Positions 43,486 through 54,952 of a stretch of 64,000 nt of DNA are shown here, piece by piece (the stretch's first letter is position 1; each line of letters begins with the position of its first letter). The position numbers were made by a program, and so were the translations under genes. The DNA comes from Pisaster brevispinus (lineage: Eukaryota; Echinodermata; Asteroidea; Forcipulatida; Asteriidae). Under the pieces are notes generated by a model. That model searched no databases. It saw only the letters and a list, made by a program, of their open reading frames with translations, and was not told the origin of the DNA. Location of the stretch: the NCBI GenBank assembly GCA_023634235.1, contig JAMKCF010000087.1, positions 186,001 through 250,000 on the forward strand. Reading direction: 5' to 3'.

Positions 43486-44147
43486 ATATCGTCAGCGTTT
43501 TCACGAAGTAGCACGCTGCTATACCAGCAACAAAAAAAAACAATCAGAGAAAACGGCCTCTGAAGTTGAACATTTTTTAGAAACCCACTTTCCTTCAAAA
43601 CTTCAAAGTATTTCCATTTAAATTTCTCAATGTAGATACTTGATGACTTGAACTTAAAAAATAATCTTATTTTGACTCATTTGCATAATAAATAAAGAAA
43701 CTAGACACGAGAGAAGTTCCGTGCTACTTCGTGAAACCAAAAAAGTGCGAAATATGTATTTTTGCGTTTTCACAAAGTAGCACGCGCCTATACTTCAACA
43801 CAGCATTTTGTGTTACTTCATGAAACTAGGTCAGCGCGCGCGCGCTCACACAAGTTGCGTGCTACTTCGTGAAAACGTTTTTACCTCACTTTGACTTGAG
43901 TGCGTGCCGTGCATTACAATGGTAAACAGAAGTTGGGTGCTACTTCGTGAAAACAAAAAATGCCACAATTGTGCAAAAGTTGAAAACACTCATTAGCTTA
44001 ATTAAAAAAGTAAAGCTGTCTGAACTTTGAAACTTCATGGAATTGTAGGTCTTCATGCATTATCAACAGAAATGTAAAAAAAATTAATATGTAAAAAACA
44101 GATCCTTAAGCACATAACGTGCTACTTCGTGAAAACGCTTACGATAT
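43486..44147. mobile_element. 662-bp inverted-repeat transposon with repeated subterminal motif
   Basis: The ends are inverted repeats of about 30 bp with one mismatch: left atatcgtcagcgttttcacg..., right the reverse complement ending cgatat. The end motif GTGCTACTTCGTGAAAACG recurs inside, in either orientation, at about 43721, 43766 (inverted), 43808 (weak), 43858 and 43937. Repeated subterminal motifs are typical of non-autonomous hAT- or P-like elements, where they bind transposase. There is no coding capacity. A target-site duplication is not clear. Confidence 0.75.
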
Positions 44148-45396
44148 TTTGCAGAACCAGACTATGCACTTTGAAAATTAACAGCACAACTAAAAGAAAT
44201 ACTATGGTTGGTGTTCGCTTTTGTCTTGGTTTTATGCGCACATTAGTTACCTTAAATTGATACATTGTCTTCGCATTCATGCCCATCTTTCCTCACCAAA
44301 AATAAAATAAATAAGAATTCGCGCAAACAATTCCACACAACAAGCGCAGTACATACAGAACTTTGTAACAACAGTGTGCTTGTTGAGGGGTCATTAATTT
44401 GCTAGTTTACAGAACCGGTGTTTATATAATTTGTTCATACACCCTCACTGACCAGTCTTCAATCAATCAGAGTGCATAAGCTCCCTGATGTGCTTATTAA
44501 CCTGTTATTTACTCAAACAAGTATCTCAACCAATTGCTTCAGACTCAACCGTTGTTAAGTAGCGACTAGGGACACAGTCATTTAAAAATAGTCAACCACA
44601 AGATCATTATTATTTACAAGTTTCAACTGCAACCCTTTAGCAAAAATTTTCAATAATTCCAACACTAATTCTCATGAATTTGTTTGATGTATTTAGCTGC
44701 AATGGCTATAAAGAATATGACGTTAGTTTTCACCCTACATGTGATCAGCACTGTACACCCAGTGATTGACATCAACATACTGTATGAACACACTTTAACC
44801 AACGAACTGTTTCGTGGAGTATGTTTTTTATACAAATATTTGATGCATATGAGTAAAATAGAGCAGACGATAATCACAAAGTGAATTCAGGACTGCTCCA
44901 TTTCACTAAACAAGTCCAGATTTCAACGACTGATTAGATTCTGCTATATTGTACAAATGAAATCCATCCTATATTTGATCCCATTTGATTTTCTTCATAG
45001 AATAATAATTTATTTCAACAATAAACAATAAAATGTTTTGAACATATTGTTATTCATTCCAATGGTAAGGTATATATGTATTACAGCTGATGTAGACATA
45101 GGTGGAGCTGTTTAAGACTAGGTGGCTGAGGCGCACTCAACTTTAATAGCCGTATGCAAGTTGAAGCACAAGTGTACGCTACTAATGCATAATGTAACAA
45201 ACACAGAGGCTACTCAATATATATTCTATCAATACAGGACTATTTACTAACTTTTGGAGTGTCAGAACAGTTGACATGGCGAAATACAACATGACACATG
45301 ACGCGTGATCCTTTAATCAAATAACAAGATCTATGTGTTTGGTAAATAATAACTTATCATATTTTTAGTAGCTGAACACAATCACTTTCAAATGGT
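44148..45396. other. Intergenic sequence, nothing recognised
   Basis: AT-rich unique-looking DNA. Open frames up to 70 codons on both strands at 44665-44884 overlap each other and have no supporting signal. Confidence 0.4.
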
Positions 45397-45790
45397 CTAA
45401 ACCTTCAGATTAAGACCACTAAGACCCAATAAAACAATTCTCAACAATTGCAAGCCATCAAGCCATCCTGAAGCATTCAGGACATGAGTGATTTCAGTTA
45501 GCAGATTTGCACATAACTTACAAGCTATAAAGATGGTCATTGGGGAAAACTTCCCTTGAAACTTTTGTGACGGCATTGCTTTACTTTTTGAGAAATGAAT
45601 CAAAGTCATTTGTTTTGATCTTGCGAGACGTTCCATGTTCTAAAACAGTGAAGATAAATACCCTTTTCCCCCAACTTTTTTCTTGTAATTCCAACAGGAC
45701 ATATTCATGATGCAATATTTCAGGTTGGTGCAAAAAGGGAATCTGGGTGAAAAACAAGTCTACGCAACACCAACAACCATCCTTGTGCAC
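45397..45790 (-). other. Unassigned minus-strand open stretch, possible broken gene fragment
   Basis: Two overlapping minus-strand frames. 45790-45581 reads HKDGCWCCVDLFFTQIPFLH... and lacks an ATG. 45636-45397 contains SKAMPSQKFQGKF and a Leu-rich end (LQLLRIVLLGLSGLNLKV). One frameshift near 45600 would join them into about 130 residues. I recognise no domain. It may be a decayed gene or transposon fragment, or chance. Confidence 0.2.
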
Positions 45791-45939
45791 TTATATTTGA
45801 AGCAAAGCAATAAATGACTATAACACATGTTATAGTTCACAGAAACAGCTTGATTTTCTTTTCAGCAAACTCAGTTTCCCAAGATGGGATACATTTTTCA
45901 GATGGCGCTTGTGCAAATGGCCATACAGGCTTTTGATGG

Positions 45940-46025
45940 ATTGAGCCCAAATGTTCACAGGTTTGTTACTTCATGTAAACATTGTGTCACATAAAGTATG
46001 AATACTGGTCTTTGACAATTTCCTA
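45940..46025 (+). repeat. Fragment resembling a widespread interspersed repeat
   Basis: The pieces 'caaatgttcacaggtttgtt' and 'actggtctttgacaatttcc' in this spacing resemble a repeat I recall from echinoderm genomes. This is from memory only. Confidence 0.3.
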
Positions 46026-46158
46026 AGTTTTTCTTGTGCTCTAATGCTACTTGAACCACCTGATTTTGGCATGAGATGTCACAGTTGTTTTCTTTAAAAA
46101 TTGTATTGGGTAAAAAAAAAAGATATAGATACAACCTCATTAATAAGGCAAGACTTAC

Positions 46159-46263
46159 CTATTGTACGGAAAGTTGGTTTCACTCAGAGAGGCAGCTCAA
46201 TATCTCCTTCATGATGTAGCATCACTAAACGGCAACACTCAAAAAGGTTTTTGAACAGGATGC
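46159..46263 (-). other. Minus-strand repeated exon-like unit, copy 1 (105 nt)
   Basis: Minus-strand acceptor catattttgcag and donor atag|gtaagt. The sequence 'gatattgagctgcctctctg' aligns with copies at 47393, 49857, 52215 and 53475. In the frame shared with 52215/53475 it reads EILSCLSE and then TGA (46180-46182), where those copies have a Cys codon. Confidence 0.5.
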
Positions 46264-47392
46264 CTGCAAAATATGAAACATGAAAAGCTCTTCAGGATTG
46301 ATTACAGATGAATGACATGTTTTGTGAACTGGCTGAATTCAATCAATATATCATGATGCAACTTTGGCTTGTAAATTTTGATGCACTGCAAGGTGGAGTG
46401 TTGTGCTTTTTGGTTTACGTTTTCGCCGAGTACTGTCCACTGTCTTCAAGTACAACATATTTCTGATACAAACTAATCCTATAAATTGATGCACTGCTGC
46501 AGAGTAAATTTGTTGTTTGCAGAGAGGAGGAGTGATCATCATAACTATACAATCCCTGAGTGAGATAAGAGAGTTTTTGAAAAAGCCTGCCCTGCTAACA
46601 ACTCCTGTCTAATGCCATGGAGTAGATTCATCAGTCTCCTAACGATGACTAGAGCGGCGAGTCAAAGTGTTGAGACCAAACTTATCTCACTCAGAGCTAG
46701 TGAAAATGATTACAAAAAATAGATAAAGCACATGGAAATGGGGGAAAACTGAAAAGTCTCTGACCTCACATTAAAACAGTGTAAAATGTCACTGTAATTG
46801 AAACCCCATAAGTGCAATTTTTTTAAATCCAAAAATAGTTCAATGGCATCACATTTCAAAGTTTGGTCTGTATATTTTTGTACAGAGAATTTTTAGTTCA
46901 ATCCTGGATGTTGATGATATTCAATCAAAAGAGCATTAGATTTTACCTTCTGACTGGAAAAAAACCTCTCTGTTTTGCAAACCCATTTATTTTTTAAGTG
47001 CGATGACATCATGTTTAAATTTCGCTGTGAAAGAATATTAGACAAAATGACATTTTACAACATTTGAACACGAGATTAGAGTCAGGTAAATTTTTCCAGA
47101 CTTTCATGAGGACCTCTACCTAATGAAAATTGAATGGATCACAAAACAGAATTTGACCTTGGAGTCCCTCTTTGGGATGTCACAACACATTGATATCATG
47201 GCTGATGTTTTAAATGTCTCAATCTTAATGCCATTTCACTATTATTGAGAACGGCCTGATTTTAGCGTTGGGCGCGAGTCACATCTATTTTGTGAATAAC
47301 TCTAGATGAAGAAGAAAAACATCAATGGAGAGAGATACAGTTTCAATGCATGGGACATGAGATAGAATATCAGCTCAAAATGCAAGACTTAC

Positions 47393-47490
47393 TCGTTGTA
47401 TGGAAAGATGACTTCACTCAGAAAGGCAGCTCAATATCTCATTCAATATCAGTGAATGGCAACAGTCAAACAACTTCTTGAATAGGATGT
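47393..47490 (-). other. Minus-strand repeated exon-like unit, copy 2 (98 nt)
   Basis: Acceptor catattttgcag and donor acga|gtaagt. It reads DILFKKLFDCCHSLILNEIL, then SCLSE and TGA (47414-47416). It lies 1.23 kb from copy 1, and the surrounding sequence is also duplicated. Confidence 0.5.
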
Positions 47491-47583
47491 CTGCAAAATA
47501 TGACACATGAAAAGCTGTTAACAAATGAAACATGGCTCATAAAAAGACTGTTTTCATTCAATATTTAGTTCCTGTGTAATTTT

Positions 47584-47650
47584 GGCTGAGTGGTCTGTTA
47601 CAATGGACTCGTGTTCTAATATTTTCAGAGTGTGGGTTCCAATCCGAAAC
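47584..47650 (+). repeat. tRNA-like SINE head
   Basis: Box A-like ggctgagtggtct and box B-like gggttccaatcc are spaced about 40 bases apart, with a 'ggactcgtgttcta' anticodon region as in Leu/Ser-type tRNAs. No acceptor stem forms, and an A-rich stretch follows at about 47705. A SINE relic. Confidence 0.5.
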
Positions 47651-48039
47651 ATGACACTTCTTCCCTTGTTCAATTCCATTCAATTCACATTTGTTTCCAA
47701 ACTAAATGAAAAAAAATGAATCAAGAAGAAAACACATAAGGAACTAACTGGAACTATCAACAAGATGTAAGAAATGAAAATAATGTTGGTAGGAAGGCAT
47801 CTTTCAGAGGCCTAGGCTCCTGCCAAAATGCCTTGGGGGACTGGTACAGAACAGAACCAAGAAGAAGAACAAACAGACAGTTGGATCTAGACAGAACCTA
47901 ATCATGACAACTGACAGATATGCTACAAGGTATGCATGGACAGAAGAAGAAAAACCTTTGCTGAAAAACAAAATGAAAAGCAAGCTACATATGTCTCAAA
48001 GTGGAAATTTATTTGTTTAACACAACAGATGAGAGTTAC

Positions 48040-48074
48040 CTAGCAGATTCTTTACTGGCATTGCAGACAGGATG
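48040..48074 (-). other. Minus-strand exon-like unit, shortened copy (35 nt)
   Basis: Acceptor tgtttatacag, then 'gcatcctgtctgcaatgcc' and donor ctag|gtaact on the minus strand. Its start matches copy 1 and the middle is missing. Confidence 0.35.
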
Positions 48075-49856
48075 CCTGTATAAACAAAGTTGTTTTAAAT
48101 GATTGTGATCGGTGAGTGTATGGTACATAAAGATGTGCTTTGTTATGTGAGCTGGCAGGACACCTATTATTGTCATGAGTTGATGTCACTGCCCCGCCCC
48201 AAAACAAAGTCAAACCAAGATAGTTTGTGGTCAATAACAGTGCCTGAAATTTTTTGGAGAGAGCCTGGGTGATGTAAAGATTATTAATGTGAAGAATAGA
48301 TCTTCTTTGTGCTGTTGGTGTGAAGGGCATAAATACAGTTTTATTGTAAAGTTGCACTCGTTTCTCACAAACAAACAAATATTGTTTTCTGAAAAACATT
48401 TTGACAGATGGTGCCTTTAAAAAAAAGAAAAAAAAGAGAGAAAACATAAACAAACTTCCGCAGATGCCACAAACAATGCACAAAAGTACATGTTACAAGC
48501 AAATAATTTGTACTTGGCTGATTGGCATGAAATAATGTCAGGATTTATTTGTAGTTTTTAATTAACTAGGGGATTTGTCATGCAATGCCATGACAGCTTA
48601 GGGGCCTACAACTTTCTATATAAAACTGCTATTCTTAGTTTACATTAATAAATTTGACCCAGAATTTCAAGAGAATGTTTGTTGGCTTTCAAACAGGAAA
48701 GAGATACCTTGGTGAGTGGGGCATTCATGACCTTTTTAATAGAGAAGATTCTTTGTAGAGTCAGAGAAAGTAACAGTTACCACTTCAGCAAATAGTGTGA
48801 AAAACAACTTGACCACAACTGCTTCATTAAAGATGAACTGGAACGAAATCACTTAAACTAGTTCAAATTCCTTGCATATTTTCTTGTTTAGTTATTATTT
48901 GGTAAAAAGTTTTCCTCCCTGTAATTAAACAAAAAAATTGATCAGAAAAACCAGCCACCCCCCAACTTCGAATTTTGAAGTAGTGTTTTTTTTTCCCGCG
49001 CCAATTGTAACACCCTCCATGGTTCCTAGCAAAGGTCAAAAAAATGAAAAGTGTATTCAACAATAAAGTACCAGGTCCTCAGAAAACCAGCATAAAACCA
49101 GTCAGCATTATGACGTGGTCAGTGTTATGTCAGTGTTATGACATGAACTGAATGAAGGTTGTTTATCTTCGTTGCTATTAATTTACCATTGCCTTGTTTT
49201 GATCGAGTCTGTAGTGTGACAACACAGTGCTGTTTTGATTCCTAGGCGCTTAGGAGCTTTTCTTGATATGCAGCATTTTTGTCCGCGATGACACTGATAA
49301 AAAAATATATAAATTTGTAAACGTTATAAAACAATTTTTTGAGTAAATCATCAACAGCAAAAATAAGAGAGATCAACGTCAACTTGTTTTGTCAAAGATG
49401 ACGGCATTTCAGACAAAAGTATTACTCAACTTGTTTACAAATTTTAGTTTTATGCTGAACTTTGGTAATCATTAAAGCTAAAAAAAAAGGAGTGTTTTGT
49501 GTTGCTTGTTAACATTATCATGTACATCATTAATACTAGAGAACCGAACTCAGTTTTATTTCTCAAAGATGAAAGCCTTTCAGACAGAATTTTACTGAAA
49601 TGTTTTATAAACGGACGCTAAAAGCTAAACTTTTGGTGACCTAAATTTAAGCTCACTTACTGTAAGATCATGGTAAGTCAAGCTTGACCAATATTCTTGG
49701 AAACCTTTTCGGATTTCTCATAAATGTCTTAAACTCCACTACAATTTTTGAATACAAGGATGCCTGGAAAATGTGTTTAACCTACAGGCCAGCTATCAAC
49801 ATTTTAGAAATTTAACAAAATTTTGACAGAAAAAAAGATTGTCAACAGATTCTTAC
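48075..49856. other. Mostly unique sequence, no supported gene
   Basis: The longest minus-strand frame (48052-48483, 143 codons) runs through an A-rich tract and lysine/phenylalanine-rich low-complexity sequence. No domain is recognised, and it overlaps the short exon-like unit. Nothing else is supportable here. Confidence 0.4.
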
Positions 49857-49943
49857 CCTTTTGCAGTGGGAACTAAATTCTGCTCACTCTGGAAGACTGC
49901 TCAACAATTACTTCAGGAAAGTGAAGGAGAAAATGGATCGGAT
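49857..49943 (-). other. Minus-strand repeated exon-like unit (87 nt)
   Basis: Acceptor ctcttgtccag and donor aagg|gtaaga on the minus strand. It aligns with the other copies at 'agcagtcttccagagtg'. It reads LSSLPE and then TGA (49884-49886) at the same Cys position as the copies at 46159 and 47393. Confidence 0.45.
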
Positions 49944-50675
49944 CTGGACAAGAGGTTTGGAAAACATAAATAATACAGAGTTTCCAAATTTTTCTGGAAT
50001 ATATACGTAAAGATCAATTCTTTATGTAGACCTTATGCATTGACGTCAATATGCCGTCTTCATAGAGGTAAAACCATGAGTAAACAATGGAAATGCATGG
50101 GCAGTATACAAGATTGGCCATCAAACAACCTCCCTTTGATATCTAGGCAAGAGCACCTCTTACTCAAATGATGTCATCTGCATAAGGTCTAAGCAAGAAC
50201 TCAACACAATGACAAGCGAGAGTGTAGTCTCGCGATTATCTCATCCGGGTCTAGAATCCAGTCGAATCCCGCCTGATTAGGCTGTGGATTTTCTTCAGCA
50301 GGACTTGGAAAGCACTGAGCATGCACTGCTGATCTTGCAATGTTGGAAGGGTAAAAATAGAATACATTCTTTACTGTCAATGCAACCATTCCCCAAATAG
50401 CACAGTGCACTATTGCTAAAAATATTAGCCAAGTACCAGATCAAATTTCACTAAAAAGCCCCATTACAAAAAATCCTTAAAATGCATACATGTCTTTGTT
50501 TTATATTCACTCGCATGTGTGACACACTACTAGCGCAGTTTGGTGCCTCGATGATGTTGTAATCATGTAAGTGTTGGAATGTTTGTCTGACAGCTGGGTA
50601 TTTTAAGTAAAAGTGATGTACTAAGTGTGGAGTGCTTTTATAGTATTCAAACTGGCCTCTTTTCACAGAAAGTAC

Positions 50676-50740
50676 AGTGGTTTAGCGGTAAGACATCGTC
50701 TCTAGATAGTGAGGGGTGTAGGTTCAAATCCAACCAGAAT
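50676..50740 (+). repeat. tRNA-like sequence, SINE head
   Basis: cagtggtttagcggtaagac (box A) and ggttcaaatcc (box B, 50721-50731) have tRNA spacing. The anticodon and acceptor stems do not close, so this is not called as a functional tRNA. Confidence 0.5.
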
Positions 50741-51382
50741 AACCAGTGAATGTGCACATGACTCACACATCATTGAGTATGAAATGTTCATCAAATCCTG
50801 GTCTATACCTAAGATACAAATAGTAACACTAGTTGTTCAGGATTTTTGAAATAAACAAGAAATGGTTAAATGCAATTTTATTTTACACTGAAACAAAGTT
50901 GATTCAACTGAAGGATTACAATATTACAGACAAGTACCAACAAAACAAACTGTTGAATTAACAAGTATCTTTTGGTAATCAGCCATACTCTCCGACAATC
51001 TTGAAGCAGTTAACATTTTTTACCTCATTTAGGAGAAAACTTAAAATCTTGAAAAAAAAATGAAAAAAAAAGATTTACAAATTCCTAAAACACAGATAAA
51101 AGCGTAAGATTTTAAAAGATTTTAAAAGCATTTTCAAGACAGAGGCAGCAAGTATTTATAAAACACGATTTTTAAAACTTCAAATAACTTAACAAGGACG
51201 TGCTTCTTACCCCTGTCACAAAAATGCTAGTCAGCACAACCTGTGCTGTCACACGGATGACCTGCTATGGTTGGAGTGTAGCAATGAGTTTACCAATCAG
51301 CACAACCGGTGCCGTCACAAGGATGACCTTCAGTGATTGGAGTGCAGTGAGTTTATTAATGAGCACAAACTGTGCCGTCACA

Positions 51383-51720
51383 TGGCATATCGTTCCTGAG
51401 CAGATAAGAGCACTGGACTCAAGCTCTGGTATTTCTGATGAGCAGAGTTTGGGTTTGATTCCCGACCGTAACACTTTGTCCTTTAGCAAGACACTTAACC
51501 ATGAATGCTTCATCCTTCGGATGGAATGTAAAGTCGTTTGTCCCGTGTGTTGTGTAAGGCACGTAAAAGAATCCAGTGCATTTGTGGAAAAGAGACTGGA
51601 GGGCCCTGGTGTTCCTGGTTTGATTGGCTGCATATTGTGCCACAGCACCTTGTAAACCATTACATGGTGCTATGTAAAGGAGTAGGTCTGATAATTCAAT
51701 AATAACTTGTGATTAGAGGG
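51383..51720 (+). mobile_element. tRNA-derived SINE, copy 1
   Basis: A Leu-tRNA-like head (gagcactggactcaagctct, box B gggtttgattcccg) is followed by a shared body (agcaagacacttaaccatga, then 'ggcacgtaaaagaa', then 'gtgccacagcaccttgtaaa'). It is inserted in the 66-bp array and matches the copy at 54534. It lacks the 3' tail seen there. Confidence 0.75.
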
Positions 51721-52214
51721 CAGTGAGACTGCCTGTGTCACATTGACCTGCAAAGGTTAGTTTAACATTGAGTTTTACTAGCTTGACAACCAGTGCCGTC
51801 ACATGGATGACCAGCAGTGGTTGGAGTGTAGCAGTGAGTTTATTAATCAGCACAACCTGTGCCGTCACATGGATGACCTGCAGTGAGTTTTGTTTACTCC
51901 AGAATAAAACTGATTCAACTGCAAGATTACAGTATTACAGACTGGTATTAACAAAAAATTGTTTTTATAAAAAATGGCTAGCAAGAGTCTATTCGTCATC
52001 AGCCAAGCTCTGCAATAAATTTGGAGCAATAAAACGTTGTGACCTCATGTGGGAGACAACCGATAATCTTGAAAACTTAGAATATACATATGCAACACCA
52101 CTAAACATTATGTTCTTAAAAGCATATTGATTTTTCAAGACATAGGTAGCCACTGATTAATTTTAAAACACAAATTCAAAGTTTTAAGATAACAAACTAG
52201 AACGTGCTTCTTAC

Positions 52215-52319
52215 CCTCATCACAAAAATGTTGATCTACACTCAGGAAGGCTGCTTAAAATGTTCTTCATGATGAAATGACAGTCAATGAGAATTGAAAG
52301 CAGGATCAAGATGAGAGGG
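52215..52319 (-). other. Minus-strand repeated exon-like unit (105 nt)
   Basis: Acceptor tttatatcttacag and donor gagg|gtaaga on the minus strand. It reads PLILILLSILIDCHFIMKNI, then LSSLPECRSTFL, then TGA. It is strongly hydrophobic and homologous to the unit at 53475. Confidence 0.5.
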
Positions 52320-53474
52320 CTGTAAGATATAAACAAGAAAGAAAAAGCACCTTTCATGATTAATAATGCCAAAGCCAATTCTTTTTCATACAATAAATCA
52401 TCACAACAGTACAGCAACTTGTGCCGTCACATTGTTGCAAGCAGTCATTGGAGTGAAGCAGTGAGTTTACTAATCAGCACAGCCTGCACTGTCACAAGGA
52501 TGACCTAAGTAGTAAGTGTAGCAGTGAGGTTCTTACACACCAGAACACAGTTGATTCAACTGAACAGGCACAGTATAACTGACTGGTTTAGACAAAAAAC
52601 GTTTAAATTTAAAATAAAAGGGTCGAGATAAGAGAGCTGTGAGATTGGAACAAGAAAGAGAAACCGTATTAATCATTTAAATTGCCAAGATTCATTATTG
52701 TCCAAGCAATAAACCTACACACAATTACAACAACCTGTGCCGTCACAAGGATGACCTGCAGCAATTGGAGTGCAGTGAGTTTTCTCATCAGCACAGCCTG
52801 TGCTGTCACACGAATGACCAGCAGTGGTTGGAGTGTGGCAGTGAGTTTACTTTTTAGCCCAAGCTATGCCATTATATGGATCACCTGAGTGGTAGGAGTG
52901 AGATTACTAAACAGCACAACTTGTGCTGTCACATAGATGACCTGCAGTGGTTGGAGTGCATTTGGTTTACTAATCAGCACAATCTGTGCCGTTACATGGC
53001 TGACCTGCAGTTGTAGGAGTACATTGAGTTTACTAGTCAGCACAATCCTTGCTTTCACATAATTGACCTGCTGTGCTTGGAGTGCAGTGAGTTTACTCAT
53101 CAGCACAATCTGTGCCGTCACATGGATGTCCTGCAATGGTTGGAGTGCAGTGAGTTGCTTTTACAACAGAACGAAATTGATTCGACTGAATGATTACAGT
53201 GCTACAGACTGGTAACATCAACAAAATGTTTGAACTTGAAATGGCAAACAAAGGTCTTTTGGTACTCAGCAAATTCTGCTACAAATTTGAAATGGTAAAA
53301 TTCTGTAGACTCATGTGAGAGACTAGTATTCCCTGAAACAAAACTTAAGAGTAAATGCTACCCCACTATAACATATCATTTTAAAGGCATCTTGCATTTT
53401 TAAAACACAGCCAGCAAATTTTTAGAAACTTAGTTTCACAAACTAAAGATAACAAACCAGGACTTGCTTCTTAC

Positions 53475-53581
53475 CTGCATCACATTAAATATTGGTCTAC
53501 ACTCAGGGAGGCTGATGAAAAGGTTAAGCATGATGAAAAACCAGTGAAGGAAAAATGAAAACAGGATCCAGATAAAGAGAG
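53475..53581 (-). other. Minus-strand repeated exon-like unit (107 nt), fully open
   Basis: Acceptor tttatgtcttacag and donor gcag|gtaaga on the minus strand. One frame is open throughout: LFIWILFSFFLHWFFIMLNL, then FISLPECRPIFNVMQ. The composition would suit a membrane segment, but T-rich DNA gives such reads by chance. A partial fourth copy with only the acceptor half lies near 52625-52640. No family is recognised. Confidence 0.45.
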
Positions 53582-54533
53582 CTGTAAGACATAAACAACA
53601 AAGAAAAAAAAACATTAAAGATTATAAATGCCAAGGTCAATTCCTTTCAATAAAATTAATCAACACAACAGTACCACAACCAGTGCTGTCACATGAATGA
53701 CCTGCGGTGCCTGGGGTGTAGCAGTGAGTTTACTAATCAACACAACTCGGCCATCACATGGATGACCTGCAGTGGTTGCAGTGCAGCAGTAAGTTTACTT
53801 AAAAGCACAATTTGTGCCGTCACATTGATGACCCACAGTGGTAGGAGTGTAGCAGTGAGTTTACTAATCAGCACAACTTTTGCTGTCAAAAGGATCACCT
53901 CCAGTGGTTGGAGAGCAGTGGGCTAACTAATCAGCACAATCTGCGCCGCCACATGGAGGACCTGCAGAAGTTGGAGTGCAGCAGTAAGTTTACTAATCAG
54001 CACAATCTGTGCCGTCACAAGGATGACATGCAGTGGTTGGAGTGCGGCAGTTAGTTTACTAATCCGCACAACCTGTGATGTCACATGGAGGACCTGCAGT
54101 GGCTGGAGTGTAGCAGTGAATTTACTAATCAGCATAATCTGTGCCGTCACATGGATGACCTGCAGTGGTTGGACTGCAGTGAGTTTACTAATCACCACAA
54201 TCTGTGCCATCCCACGAATGACCGGCATTGGGTGGAGTTTGGCAGTGAGTTTAGTTTTTAGCACAACCTGTGTCGTCACATGGAGGACCTACAGTGGTTG
54301 GAGTACACTGAGTTCACTAATCAGCACAATTTGTGCCGTCAATTGGCTGACCTGCACTGGTAGGAGTGCAATGAGTATACTAATAAGCATAGACTGTGCA
54401 GTCACATGGCTGACCTGCAGTGGTTCGAGTGTACCGCTGAGTTTACTTATCAGCACAACCTGTGTAGTCACATGGATGACCTTCAGTGGTTGGAGTGCAG
54501 TGAGTTTACTAACCAGCACAAACTGTGCCGTCA

Positions 54534-54952
54534 CATGGCATATCGTTGCCGAGCGGTTAAGAGCACTGGACTCAAGCTCTGGTGTTTCTGATGAGCAGAA
54601 TTTGGGTTCGATTCCCGACCGCAACACTTGTGTCTTAACCATGAATGCTTAATTCTTTGGATGGAATGTAAAGTCGTTTGTCCATTGTGTGTTGTGTAAG
54701 GCACGTAAAAGAACCAAGTGCGTTTATGAAAAAGAGAAGGGGTCTGCCCCGGTGTTCCTGGTTTGATTGGCAGCATATTGTGCCACAGCACCTTGTAAAC
54801 CATTACAATGTGCTATGTAAAGGAGTTGGTCTGATAATTCAAACGTAACCCAAAAAATAACTTGCAGGAAAATACTTAATGTTGAAGCGCCTTGAGCGTC
54901 ACTGAGTGATCGATATGAGTGCTATATAAGAAGCCACTACTATTATTGATAT
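54534..54952 (+). mobile_element. tRNA-derived SINE, copy 2, with L2-type 3' tail
   Basis: The head has box A-like ttgccgagcggttaagagc and box B gggttcgattcccg around a CAA-type anticodon region (ggactcaagctc). The body is as in copy 1. The tail is gcgccttgagcgtcactgag, then 'gagtgctatataagaagcc' and (TAT)n. The tail resembles the 3' ends of the L2-type LINEs at 2430 and 8290, suggesting mobilisation by such a LINE. Confidence 0.8.

Noticed and set aside
48052..48483. 143-codon minus-strand frame
   Set aside because: Low complexity (Phe run from an A-rich tract), no domain, and it overlaps an exon-like unit in another frame.
54534..54625. tRNA-Leu gene
   Set aside because: Good internal promoter boxes, but the 5' acceptor strand does not pair with the 3' one, and the body and tail match a second SINE copy.
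54023..54652. 209-codon open frame and its antisense partners
   Set aside because: A product of the 66-bp (22-codon) period running into a SINE; no start context, splice signal or domain.
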